Shown here: positions 24,201 to 34,080 of the stretch, piece by piece
How the letters are laid out: the number at the start of each line of letters is the position of its first letter
Position numbering within the stretch: the stretch's first letter is position 1
NCBI GenBank assembly: GCA_905250075.1
Contig: CAJNOP010000089.1
Location: forward strand, 175,915-239,914
Length of the DNA: 64,000 nucleotides
Source of the DNA: Rotaria sp. Silwood1
Taxonomy: Eukaryota > Rotifera > Eurotatoria > Philodinida > Philodinidae
Reading direction: 5' to 3'
Position numbers and translations under genes: made by a program
The notes under the pieces: model-generated
What the model was told of the DNA's origin: nothing
Databases searched by the model: none
The model's input: the letters and a program-made list of their open reading frames with translations, nothing else

Positions 24201-27200
24201 TTTGCTTGACGATGAGAGCTCTTTTTTAACCCGAATATATTTACTATTTTTTTAACTTACAATACAAACATCTCAATTTTTTGACACCATTTCAATATCT
24301 AAATAATGCTGTACTCGAAAAAGTATATATTATAATTACATACCCAATTGACTTGATGAATTTGAGATATAACAAACACTGCGATGTATAACATCTAGGA
24401 TGTCAAGTTTTCTGAAAATGTAATCTTTGTCTAACAAAGTTCTTCTGTAACCTTCTCAAATCTCTTCTAACTAAAGATTTTTTTCTTTTTAAAGCTCCAA
24501 CATGCTCTGACGGTATACAAAATCAAGGTGAAGCCGATGTCGACTGTGGAGGTCCATGCATAGAACAAGGAAAGAGATGCAACGATCATAAGAGTTGTAA
24601 CGAGCATCGGGATTGTAAATGCGGCAACTGCTGGGACCATATTTGTGTTCGTAAGTATGCTCTTGAGCGAAGAAATTCAACATTTAGTCAGTTTTCATGT
24701 CTGCAACGTCTACTAGTACTTTGGCAGTGTGAATAAGACATATGTTAACTGTTGCGGTAAATGTTCAGTAAAGGGAAACAGGATGGATTCGGGTATATCT
24801 GTGAAACTTGAGGCGTAGAGTCTAGGTGTCAGTTTGTGGATATGATTTTGATAGAAGACTCTAAGCGATTTCTTCAGTAAACTTCTTATGCTTCTTTTAA
24901 CTAAAAATTCTTTTGTTTTTAAAGCTCCCTCATGCCATGACGGTATACAAAATCAAGGTGAGGCCGATGTCGACTGTGGAGGTCCATGTACAGCACAAGG
25001 AAAGAGATGCAACGATCATAAGAGATGTAACCAGCATCGCGATTGTAAATGCGGCAACTGTTGGAACCATATTTGTGTTCGTAAGTATGCTCTTGAGCGA
25101 AGAAATTCAACATTTATTCAGTTTTCATGTCTGCAACGTCTACTAGTACTTTGGCAGTGTGAATAAGACATATGTTAACTGTTGCGGTAAATGTTCAGTA
25201 AATGGAAACAGGATAGATTCGGGTATATCTGTGAAACTTGAGGCGTACAGTCTAGGTGTCAGTTTGTGGATATGATTTTGATAGAAGGCTCTAAGCGATT
25301 TCTTCAGTGAACTTCTTATGCTTCTTTTAACTAAAAATTCTTTTGTTTTTAAAGCTCCCTCATGCCATGACGGTATTCAAAACCAAGGTGAAACTGATGT
25401 CGACTGTGGAGGTCCATGTGTACGAATAGGAAAAAAATGTAACAACGATCAAGGCTGCAAAGTATCATCAGACTGTTTTAGTAACCTTTGCAGAGATGAT
25501 GTATGTGTTCGTAAGTATCTTTTTGTTTCAATACACTCAACATTTATTCAGTTTTGCTTCGTCCGGCGATTAATACTACTTTGGAAGTGTGAATAAGGGA
25601 TATGTTGACAGTTGCGGCACACGTTAAGAGAAGAGAAACAACATGGATATACATGTCTTTGCGTCTTGAGTTATAGACTCTAGATGTCAGTATATCGGTT
25701 TCATTTTGCTGGAAGTCTTCTTTATGGGCACGCACAGTCACACCCAATACTGAAATCGGCACCCATAGGTTTTGTCCTAAAAGAAGACTTTTAACACTGC
25801 TGGAAATTTTGTATCAAACACAGATGCCAGCAATATCCTTGAAAAAATGAAATATGTCTTCTTTTGGAGCAAATCCAAGTCCTTAGCAAGCATCAGATTA
25901 CTTGTATGGATAGAAGCAAATAAAAACCATTTGAATGTCACTGTAGCGAAGTTTTTAAGAACGCATCGTCGACTATTCGTCACAATTATTTTTCTTATGG
26001 GTCGAAAACTTTGAGTAAAATTATGCATATGAAAGATGAATTTCCGAGTAACAGATGCATGAAAAGAAACAAATGATGTGTTTGGCTTCCAATACCCTCG
26101 TATCATTATCGAAAAATAAAATTCACAGTTGTTAACGAATCTGAGAAATCTTATTTTCTGGCATGAATTCATGCAAACTCGATGACAACTCTCCAATGTC
26201 TCATTCTAAACTTCTCTTGCGAGCAGATTGCGTTTAGAATATCTTTGCTATCTTTCACATGCAAAAAGCAATAAAGAAAAATTAATAAATCTCTGACCTT
26301 CTGCAAATATGAAGACACTTACATCAACACATCCTTTCTAGAGTATGCATCTTATCCGCTTTAAGATACATTGACAGAGTTTTGTAATTTCTCTCTAGAT
26401 GCGAAGACATGTGAACTTTAGAGATGAAAATCCAACTTCAGTACGAATTTTCATCCTCAAAAACACTCTAACTAGCAAAGCAGATGTAAAGAAAACAACT
26501 GAGACTCTCGAAAAAAAAGACAAATTTATATCATCACTCACATTTTGAACATTTTGATATGATGGCTGTATTTCATCAACGATATTTTCATACGAGTTAG
26601 AAGTTCACCTCACTCAAAGTGAATGAGAGAACACATGTCACTATGACACATTTTCTATGAAAGCGTTCTTATATCTTCTGAAAACTTTCGCATTCCTTAA
26701 CGTAAAGATTATTATGACATAGCTGATTGTGTTGATAAAACTCAGATATAAGAAATACCACCACGTAGATATTTAAGTTGTCAAATCTTCTATGATCATA
26801 CTCTCTGTCTAATGTAGACATTCAGTTACCTTCTCGATATCTGTTTTAACTAACGATTCTTTTGTTTTTAAAGGACCTGCCTCATGCTTTGATGGTATTC
26901 AAAACCAAGGTGAAAGTGATCGCGACTGTGGAGGTCCATGTGTACGAGTAGGAAAAAAATGTAACATCGGTCAAGGCTGTAATGTATCATCGGACTGTTT
27001 TAGTAATCGTTGCAGAAACAATGTGTGTGTTCGTAAGTATCTTTTTGTGTCAACAAACCCAACATTTATTCAGTTTTGATTTGGCCGGCGGTTAATACTA
27101 CTTTGGAAGTGTGAATAAGAGATATGTCAACAGTTGCTGCAGGAGTTACAGGTACCGAACGAGAAGGATTACGATATGACATGTGTTTCGAATTGCAAGC

Positions 27201-30200
27201 TTTAGGCATCAGTATCTAGATGTGATTTTGATGGGAGTTTCCCTGGTTTTGCACACTAAAACTCATCACGAACATTGGTAATAATGTCCCCTATAAAAAG
27301 AAAGCTTGGAAAATCGCTGGAGAAAATAGGATGTATGTTCAAAAGGTACAGTAGCTGTATCCTTTTATATAGGATCGTGTCTGAAAAATATTGAAGTTCA
27401 CAATAATGCAGTAGGATCCAATCGAATTTCTATGCGCTGACCATATGATTCTGCTTGAAACAAAAAAGGAACAATCAATTGTTAAAAGTCACTAAAAAAA
27501 GTAGGAGTGTTTTGCGAAATCAAAAGTGTTTTTTCAAAGTGCAGAGCAGTAGAACTCTTTCAGCATCTAATTACAAGAGAAGCATTGAACACTGGGGTTT
27601 CCTTGTGAATCCTAATCAGTATGCCTTATGTTCCAGTGACACTAAAATTCTAGAATATTTGCACCAGTTTTGAACTCAACGATTCTAAGCGCTTGGATAG
27701 CAGTCAGATGCAATTCTTGACGAATTGGATGACATGAGTTATCATGAGGAAAAAGTTCTAATATAAATAGATGCACAGATAGCGGTAGAGGATAGTGTAA
27801 TTTTCAACTGTATTAAGAATGTTCATGAAAAACGATGTAATCCACACTGTTTCGAGTCCAACACACTCTGACAGACTCTAAATTAGAGAGTGGCATCAAC
27901 ATCCACACTCATATAGAAAGTACTCGGAACTTGAATGCACATTTGAATATACCCTAATATATCTCACTAGATATTCGATGAACACTTTATGAAGTTGATG
28001 TCACAGTTGGATATTTTATAACTCTTTCAACTTATGATTGGATTTATTCGGAACCATACAGAACGATAGCGTCGTACTTATTGTGTTCTCTGTGCATGTC
28101 TCGAGAAAAATCAGTTCATGTTCTAGTCCGTCTTCGACTCGCAGAATATACAGTGTTAAATGATAGTTCGATAGATCTCTTATTCTATTGATTTATAACT
28201 TGTTTTTTCTACAAAATCAGACAACTGACCTATAGAATCGTAGTCACCTATTCTCGTTTTTGTATTTCGAAGAATAGCTTGAGGAGGCATTTCGTATCAA
28301 ACACAAATGGCAGCAATTTTTTACCAGAAATGATACATTTCTTCTTTGCGAACACGTTCAAGCTCTTAGCCAGAATCAGATATTTTTTATATGGATAGAA
28401 GTTAATAAAACCTGCTGGATGTCACTGCCGCAAAGCTTTTAGAATGACGTCAGCGATTATTCAACACAATTTATTATTTAGCTCTTGCATTGAAGACTTT
28501 GAGTGAAATCAAGCATATTATATAGAATGAATTTCCGAGCAATAGATGCATGAAAGTAAACAAATATAGTGTTTGGTTTCTAACTGTGTCTTATCTCTTT
28601 CCAAAAGTAACACAAATAGTTGTTCTTCAATTCAGAAAAGCTTATTTCCGGGCATTAATCCAGGAAAATTACATGGCAACTCTCTGACGTCGCATTGTAA
28701 ACTCCTCTTGTAAGAAAGTGACATTTGGGATGTTTTCGCAATCTTCGACAAGTAAATAGAGGACAACAAATATCAAGAAAACTTCGACTTGCTACAAAAG
28801 TCCAGATATATATCTCAGTATATTTCTTTTCCAGTCTATGCATGTGACCCGCTTTAGGACATATTGGTAAAAGTTTTCAATTTCTCCGTACACACCTTAG
28901 CGTGTGATCTTCACATGTGAAAATACAACTTCAAAACGAAGTTTGACTTACAAAAACACTCATTCTAGCATAGGAAATGTGAAAAGAAACAATTTGGTCT
29001 CTCGAATACAAGACAGATTAATTCTATCACTCATAGCTACAGCCGTTCAATGTGATAACAGTATTCCACGAACGACGCTCGCCTTCAAGATAAAAGTTCA
29101 TCTGACATAAACTGAATGGCAGAATGTATAAAATCATTACATCTTTCCTAGAAACCTGTTGTCACATCTAAATATTCTCGCATTCCTAAACATAAATATC
29201 GTAATGACGTTGTTGCTTTAGATGATGAAACTGAGACGTAACAAATATGGTGACGCAGATACTTAAGATGGCTTTTTTTAAGCATAATTTCTGTTTACAA
29301 AAGTCCTTTCATGAACTTCTGAAGCCTTTTTGACTAACGATTCTTTTGTTTTTAAAGGAGCTGCCTCATGCTTTGATGGTATTAAAAACCAAGGTGAAAC
29401 TGATCGCGACTGTGGAGGTCCATGTGTACGATTAGGAAAAAAATGTAACATCGGTCAAGGCTGCGATGTACCATCGGACTGTTTTAGTAACCTTTGCAGA
29501 AATCATGTGTGTGTTCGTAAGTATCTTTTTGTGTCAACAAATTCAACATTTAGCCAGTTTCGGGATGAGTCGACAGAAGTATGTTCATCTTATAGGGAGT
29601 TTTCGACGCATAGAACATACAGTGTAAAATGAAAGTTCGAAAGATCTCTGTTTATATAGATTCATAACATGTTTTTCTTTCCAAAGCTGGATGCTCGACC
29701 GCCAGAATGGTAGTCACCGATAATTATATCTTTCTCCACGCACGGAAGTTTTAGCCCATAGGCCGATAACTTCATTACGAATAGAAGCTAATCAAATCTT
29801 CTGAATGTCATTGTATCAAATTTTGTAGAAACGCCACATCGATTTTTCGTCAGGATTTATTTATTATTTGATGTATCGAATACTTTGAGTAAAATCTAGT
29901 ATACGATCAGATGGATATCGGAGTAATTGCTCCAGCAAAGAAAACAAACGAAGTGTGTAGTTCGCATCTCGATCATATCAATTTTGATATATAAAATTGA
30001 CACCTGTTAATGAATCTGAAAAATCTTATTTGCGCGCATGAATCCATGAAAACTCGATGACAACTCTCCAACGTCTCATCCTAAACTTCCCTTGCGAACA
30101 GGTTGCATTTAGAATATTTTTCCTATCTTTCACATACAAAACTAAATGAAGAAAAATTAAGAAAATCCTGACGTTCTGTAAATATGAACACATTTACATC

Positions 30201-31191
30201 ACCATATCCTTTCTACACTATAAATTTTACCTGCTTTAAGATACATTGATAAAGTTTTGTAATTCCTTTCTACACGCGAAGATATGTGAACTTTAAAGAT
30301 GAAAAGGCATCTTCCGCACGAAGGTTCACCCTCAGAAAAAACTAAAAGTAGCAGAGGACATATTAAAAAGCCCAACTTGATTTGGCGAAAAAAAGAAACA
30401 AATTCATACAATCACTCATACGTTGAGAACTTCGTTAACACATTCCAGGCGATGTGGTCCACCGATGGGCCCCACTAAAAAGTGGCCCAAAAGTTTCTTC
30501 AGCGCAGAAAAAATTGAATATCTCTGCCATATTTTGACCAAAGGGGCTGATTCTTTTAACGCTGATAAAGGATTATTCATAGCTGATATTCATAACAGAA
30601 ACATTGATAAAAACTGCTTTGAAGTATTACAATCGTCTTCAGTAAAGAAATTGAACCTTTTACAGTTTATGGAAAAACAATACTCGTATCACCGCGAATG
30701 TGTTAATACAGTGGCATTTTCCGAACGGCTTTTTCATAGCAGACAAAAGTTAATCTCACTCTAAGAGAATGATGAAACACATGTCATTCTTACATATTTA
30801 CTACGAAAGTGTTCTCATATATTCTAAATGCTTTTGCATTCCTTAACGTGAAGATTATAATCACATACCTGATTGAGTTGGTGAAATTCAGATGGAACAC
30901 CCACGCCGATTTAGATACACAAAATATCAATTTTTTCAATGACTATAGTCTCTGTCTAACCGATTTCTTCGGTTAACTTCTCGAAATCTGTTTTAACTAA
31001 ATATTCTTCTGTTTTTAAAGGTGCCTCATGCTTTGACGGTATTCAAAATCAAGGTGAAAGTGATCGCGACTGTGGAGGTCCATGTGTACGAGTAGGAAAN
31101 NNNNNNNNNGGAAAAAAATGTAACAACGGTCAAGGCTGCAATGTATCATCGGACTGCTTTAGTAATAACTGCCAGAACAATATATGTGTTC
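18089..31191 (+). CDS. Multi-exon gene: membrane-anchored protein with seven tandem cysteine-rich modules
   Basis: Exons seen: 18089-18234 (transmembrane), 19796-19903 (linker), then modules at 21485-21646, 24495-24650, 24925-25080, 25355-25510, 26874-27032, 29358-29516 and 31021-31191. All introns are GT...AG, module donors are GTAAGT or similar, and every module exon is phase 1-1. The predicted protein has a short basic segment before one hydrophobic helix, which predicts N-in/C-out (type II) topology by the positive-inside rule, then a Ser-rich linker and an extracellular tandem of modules. The module pattern is C-x-DG-x2-NQ-x-E-x-D-x-DCGG-x-C-x6-C-x4-C-x5-DC, then two or three more Cys. 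Similar ETDVDCGG modules are known in secreted and surface proteins of diverse eukaryotes and bacteria; their function is not established. The first and last exons are not found, so length is unknown. Binding or recognition at the cell surface is only a guess. Confidence 0.7.
19796..19903 (+). CDS. Exon: Ser-rich linker of the cysteine-rich gene
   Basis: Acceptor ttgtattgtag, donor GTAAAT. It reads YGHMKQNYFSNLMPNKDQSS followed by SSNSLTRSRRHDSSS. It is hydrophilic, probably a disordered stalk between membrane and modules, and contains a basic RSRR stretch that could be a furin-type cleavage site. It is phase 1-1, joining in frame with the TM exon before it and module 1 after it. Confidence 0.55.
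20579..20874. mobile_element. hAT-type MITE in the linker-module 1 intron
   Basis: The element is flanked by an 8-base direct repeat ctaactca at 20571-20578 and 20875-20882. It ends in short terminal inverted repeats (left tgggtgtga; right, in complement, caggtgtga). An 8-base target duplication with CA-GG-type termini fits hAT elements. The 296-base interior is almost entirely A/T and made of repeated tttaaatt/aaatttaaat words. No coding capacity, so non-autonomous. Confidence 0.7.
21485..21646 (+). CDS. Exon: cysteine-rich module 1 (9 Cys)
   Basis: Acceptor ttttttttcag, donor GTAAGT, phase 1-1. Reads TCWDGVQNQDETDVDCGGVC, then GHKGYKCNNGHQCKKHGDCK and CNKCHKNRCNPES. It has the DCGG core and the DCKC-x2-C variant with an extra cysteine. 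It is the most diverged module (WDG, VCGH). Confidence 0.65.
21735..23395. repeat. Large fold-back of two inverted family A copies
   Basis: The terminal arms match as inverted copies: caaagtatgaagctcacgaa at 21751 against the complement of ttcgtgagcttcacactttg at 23358. Inward, the arms at about 21740-22530 and 22640-23395 resemble each other in reverse complement. Dispersed single copies lie at 4.85-5.61 kb and 53.07-53.78 kb. The spacer (about 22540-22640) holds a degenerate piece of the cysteine-rich module exon. No transposase frame. It lies in the intron between modules 1 and 2. Confidence 0.6.
22545..22620 (+). pseudogene. Degenerate cysteine-module exon fragment
   Basis: The stretch tacaaaatcaagacgagatt, continuing gatgtcaactctagaga, aligns with the module core (gtgcaaaatcaagatgagac, then tgatgtcgactgtggaggt). 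The Cys codon tgt of DCGG is changed and the rest of the module is not recognisable. There is no acceptor in the right place. It sits exactly between two inverted family A arms and is presumably a dead module left from an earlier duplication. Confidence 0.55.
23396..24494. other. Intron upstream of module 2, with a segment recurring at 32 kb
   Basis: No exon. Bases about 23940-24290 resemble 32210-32530 in the same orientation. Shared blocks are caatgatcacg, gaattataaatac/gaattatagatac, cgatgagagct and gcaac-type ends. This suggests that the duplication unit of the gene extends beyond the exons. Confidence 0.45.
24495..24650 (+). CDS. Exon: cysteine-rich module 2 (9 Cys)
   Basis: Acceptor tttttaaag, donor GTAAGT, phase 1-1, 52 codons. 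Reads PTCSDGIQNQGEADVDCGGP, then CIEQGKRCNDHKSCNEHRDC and KCGNCWDHICV. DCKC-type variant. It forms a tandem pair with module 3, exactly 430 bases downstream. Confidence 0.75.
24925..25080 (+). CDS. Exon: cysteine-rich module 3 (9 Cys)
   Basis: Acceptor tttttaaag, donor GTAAGT, phase 1-1. Reads SCHDGIQNQGEADVDCGGPC, then TAQGKRCNDHKRCNQHRDCK and CGNCWNHICV. Nearly identical to module 2, with intron sequence also nearly identical, so this is a recent tandem exon-plus-intron duplication. Confidence 0.75.
25355..25510 (+). CDS. Exon: cysteine-rich module 4 (8 Cys)
   Basis: Acceptor tttttaaag, donor GTAAGT, phase 1-1. Reads SCHDGIQNQGETDVDCGGPC, then VRIGKKCNNDQGCKVSSDCF and SNLCRDDVCV. The first half resembles module 3. 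The second half switches to the DCFSNLC variant of modules 5-7, so it looks like a hybrid of the two subtypes. Confidence 0.75.
25511..26873 (+). other. Intron between modules 4 and 5
   Basis: No exon. Segments recur in the following introns: tttgagtaaaattatgcata near 26010 resembles 28500 and 29887, and ggcatgaattcatgcaaact near 26160 resembles 28650 and 30040. The duplication unit for modules 5-7 therefore includes long introns. Confidence 0.5.
26874..27032 (+). CDS. Exon: cysteine-rich module 5 (8 Cys)
   Basis: Acceptor gtttttaaag, donor GTAAGT, phase 1-1, 53 codons. Reads ASCFDGIQNQGESDRDCGGP, then CVRVGKKCNIGQGCNVSSDC and FSNRCRNNVCV. DCFSN-type module with RDCGG in place of VDCGG. Confidence 0.75.
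27033..29357 (+). other. Intron between modules 5 and 6
   Basis: About 2.3 kb without a supported exon. It repeats segments of the introns on either side (28270-29330 resembles 25790-26870 and 29770-31010), as expected from tandem duplication of exon plus intron. Confidence 0.5.
29358..29516 (+). CDS. Exon: cysteine-rich module 6 (8 Cys)
   Basis: Acceptor gtttttaaag, donor GTAAGT, phase 1-1. Reads ASCFDGIKNQGETDRDCGGP, then CVRLGKKCNIGQGCDVPSDC and FSNLCRNHVCV. Very close to module 5. Confidence 0.75.
29517..31020 (+). other. Intron between modules 6 and 7, with an extra insertion
   Basis: Repeats the neighbouring introns, but bases about 30440-30725 have no counterpart there and look inserted. 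That piece carries a GC-rich hairpin (gggccccact..agtggccc near 30466) and part of a 113-codon open frame that I do not regard as a gene. Confidence 0.45.
31021..31191 (+). CDS. Exon: cysteine-rich module 7 (8 Cys), with assembly gap
   Basis: Acceptor gtttttaaag, donor GTAAGT. Reads ASCFDGIQNQGESDRDCGGP, then CVRVGK, a 10-N gap, and KCNNGQGCNVSSDCFSNNCQ, NNICV. Without the N run and the duplicated ggaaa beside it the exon is 156 bases, in frame and phase 1-1. No stop or terminal exon follows that I can identify, so the gene may continue past 31.2 kb. Confidence 0.7.
31100..31109. other. Assembly gap (10 N) inside module 7
   Basis: Ten N interrupt the exon. The left flank ends gtaggaaa and the right flank begins ggaaaaaaatg; the other modules read gtaggaaaaaaatg without interruption. 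The flanks therefore overlap by at least ggaaa, and the gap is probably zero-length or negative, unless copies of different modules were joined. Confidence 0.85.
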
Positions 31192-31569
31192 GTAAGTATC
31201 TTTTATGCGCTAACAAATCCAAGATTCAGTCAGTTTTCGTCGCTGCGACGTCTACCACCACTTTGGAAGTGTGAAATAGACATACGATAACTTTTGCGGC
31301 AGGTGTTAAGGGACGGGTGAACAAGACGAATTTGGATATGTCAGTTTGACTTGAGGTGTTCGTTTTAGGCACCAGTATGTGGATCTGATTTTGATGAAAG
31401 TCTGCATGGCTTTGCACAGCCAAAGTGATCACTCTGAAAAAAACATAAGGTGTCATACGAAACCATTTTTGCAATGAAAGCGAAACCTTTTCTGAGATTT
31501 CGTAAAAGCCCAAGACACGTCCAAAATGATCGTCCGAACTTTAGCAGTCTTTTTTTAAGATTTCAAAGG

Positions 31570-31735
31570 TTTCATACGAAACCCTAAGAAGGTTTCGTTT
31601 TCGTTGCAAAATTCGAAACCTTTTTAAAGTTCCTTACTATGTGCGAAACTCTTTTTAAGTTCTGTACCGTGCTCGGGACTTTTTTTAAGTTTCGTACTGC
31701 ACACGAAACCATTTTTGGTTCCGTATGGTACCTTA
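31570..31735 (+). repeat. 30-base minisatellite
   Basis: Units beginning cgaaac or cgggac start at 31614, 31644, 31674 and 31704, exactly 30 bases apart. Each has a tttttaagtt core and a gtac(c/t)gt-like tail. Related, less regular copies extend left to about 31570 and perhaps to 31450. Confidence 0.7.
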
Positions 31736-31969
31736 TTTTTTTTTTTTGAGAGCAGTAATATTGACATCTACCTTTTTTGTTAAAATATCACTTGAAAAGC
31801 TGCAGGAAAAAAAAAGATACCAGAGTCAGACACGCTAGTGGTATCTGTTTATGCAGGATTTGTGTAGAAAAGAACTCGACTTCAGAATTGTGCTGTAGCA
31901 TCAAGTAGAGTTCTATGCTCATAGTGGAGATGTTCATGTTATTAGTTAAAAAGACGAGACACATTCGTT

Positions 31970-32545
31970 TCAAGATAAATGACTCACTAGGTAACGAACA
32001 GATTTTAGATAGGAACTGCTAATGGAGTGTACAGACCGAAGTATTCGAAGTTTAAATTATTTGCAATTTATTCATTGTGTACACATTTGATGTTTTCAAT
32101 AAAATGCCTTTTCCCTTTATCTTAATGATTTTAAGACATTATTGAGCTTTATTAGAAACAGTATATTTCAATCTTGAACAAAAACAATTTTGTGGAAATC
32201 AAGGATTTCGATGTTTTTCCGTTGTATTTGAAATTAATTGTATCTGACAATTTTTGTAAAATTGTTTTTTTTTTCAACTTTGAAAATTATCTCCTTGTGC
32301 AAGTTAATGAGCTCTATTCAATGATCACGAAAGAAGAAAAAAATTAAGTCTGATAAAAGTGTGAATTATAGATACTTTTCATAGATATAAAATATACCTT
32401 GAAGTGAGAATACTGTGGTATGTATAAGTCACAAGCAGCTTATATTTTGAAGTTTTTGGTTTGGCGATGAGAGCTTCCTTTTGACGTGAATTTGTCCACT
32501 TTTTTCTAATTTGCAACGCAAAAACGTCCATCTTCAGAAAGAAAC
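31970..32545 (+). repeat. Second copy of an intron segment of the cysteine-rich gene
   Basis: Resembles 23.9-24.3 kb in the same orientation (caatgatcacg, cgatgagagct and nearby blocks). No module exon is recognisable afterwards, so a downstream module may have been lost. Confidence 0.4.
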
Positions 32546-32759
32546 AAGAAGACAATGTGAGTGCCTTATATCATTGGGCTCAACCGAGCCTACTGCTACC
32601 CGGGTTAGTCCACTAATTTAAGCTATCAGCACTTCAATAGCAATCGCTATTGTTAAATGTGTGCTATGACAGTAACATTTGTATTTGGAACCTGTATCAT
32701 GTCAAAATCTTGTCTTGAAGGTTCAATCATCTTTTCCAATACGAATGAAGTCTTCTCGA

Positions 32760-32990
32760 CTAAGAAAGAGCAGAGAATTCAGTTGTGAAGTTCGATGAAA
32801 TTTCTTGAAGTTTCATAAGTTTTTGAAGTCTTTTGAGATTCTAATGTCTAGTGAACTCTTATGAAGTGTTGGGAAGTATCACGAAGTCTTTAGAGGATCT
32901 TTTATGCCTTCTGAAGTTTCTTCAAAATTGGAAGCCTATGTTGTTGAAGTCTCTGGAAGTCTTGAATCCTCGAACTTCTCTGTTTTCCAC
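32760..32990 (+). repeat. gaagt-rich low-complexity stretch
   Basis: Irregular repetition of words such as tgaagtt, gaagtctt and tgaagtttc over about 230 bases. No fixed period was resolved. Confidence 0.45.
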
Positions 32991-34080
32991 TTTACTATTA
33001 AGCACAATATTAAAATTTTGATTGATGATACTTTTGAGCTCAACCAGCAGCTACTCGAAGACCCATAATTACTACAAGCCGTAGGTAATAGGCTGCATTG
33101 TTATTTACTGCTTCCTACGTTCACTTAATGAAAAAAGTTTTGAATGTTTGAAAATCTTTGCTCTTGGCACACATAAAGATAGTAAACAAATATGAAAGTT
33201 GTACTTCAAATATCTTGAGCAATGGAGAACTGTTGTGTTAAGAAGCGAACTTTATATCATCATGCACATTCAAGGGAAAATAAAGTGCATGTAGTTTCTC
33301 GATCGTGTTTAGTTTTCTTTTAAAGTTCAAAGCGGTATGTTGATTGAAGGGACACTTACTTTTCTAGTAGGATTTTATGCAAATTACGAACTAATGAAAT
33401 AGATCACTCTCTAATAAGTAAAATAACTTGTAATTGAAAATATTGGTCAACAAAATTGAAACACTTATGTAGAACTTCATCAATCGCAATTATCTGACGA
33501 TTTTCTGAGGAGATAGCCGTGCTAAAGGAAAAATGCATTTTAATTAGAGCAGGTTCACTTAAGAGTGATAGATAAATGCGAAAAAGTTCAACAATAAAAA
33601 AAATAGAACAAGAAATATCTTTTTTTTGCTTACTTGGAAACTCATGACTGAATAAATATAAGCTGGAAATAACGAAGTTCAGACTCCATATTCATTATTT
33701 ACAAGCAAGCATCACACAAAACGAAGTGTCCTTGTTCATTTACTAGAATAGATCCATAAATTCAAACTGTATTTTTCTGAATTCTAAATCTTGTCTATAT
33801 TGCATTTTGAAAATGGTTAGAGTCTTCTATATAAAATACAAAAGTGGACTTAAATCGATTTATCATTGCAGTAGGAAGATACTCTATTCTCTAAGAGATT
33901 TTTTAATTCAATTATAACTCATCATATTCATTTAGCTAATAACAAGCCAACTATAGCAGCTCCAAGTAAAACGTTGACTTTTGTCGATCAATTAATATCG
34001 AACGATCACTTCAGAGTATTTTAAATAGTTGAATAGCATCTTTGTTCTGATTGTGCATGCATGATATCATCATTATTTAA
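32991..34080. other. Intergenic, nothing recognised
   Basis: AT-rich sequence before the 93-base satellite with no supported exon. Confidence 0.35.

Larger units (their letters stand above)
24427..25600 (+). repeat. 430-base tandem exon-plus-intron repeat, about 2.7 copies
   Basis: Module exons start at 24495, 24925 and 25355, spacing 430 each. Intron landmarks repeat at the same spacing: ctaaaaattcttttgttttt (24901, 25331), gtctgcaacgtctactagta (24698, 25128) and agtttgtggatatgatttt (24831, 25261). Copies 1 and 2 are nearly identical. The third keeps the intron upstream but carries a different, DCFSN-type module, so the upstream breakpoint lies between exons of different type or the module was replaced. 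Confidence 0.75.

Noticed and set aside
25777..26196. 139-codon minus-strand open frame
   Set aside because: Located in an intron between cysteine modules and not conserved as a frame in the duplicated introns.
30423..30764. 113-codon plus-strand open frame in the module 6-7 intron
   Set aside because: Sits partly in an insertion not found in the paralogous introns; no acceptor or donor in phase with the cysteine modules, and no family recognised.
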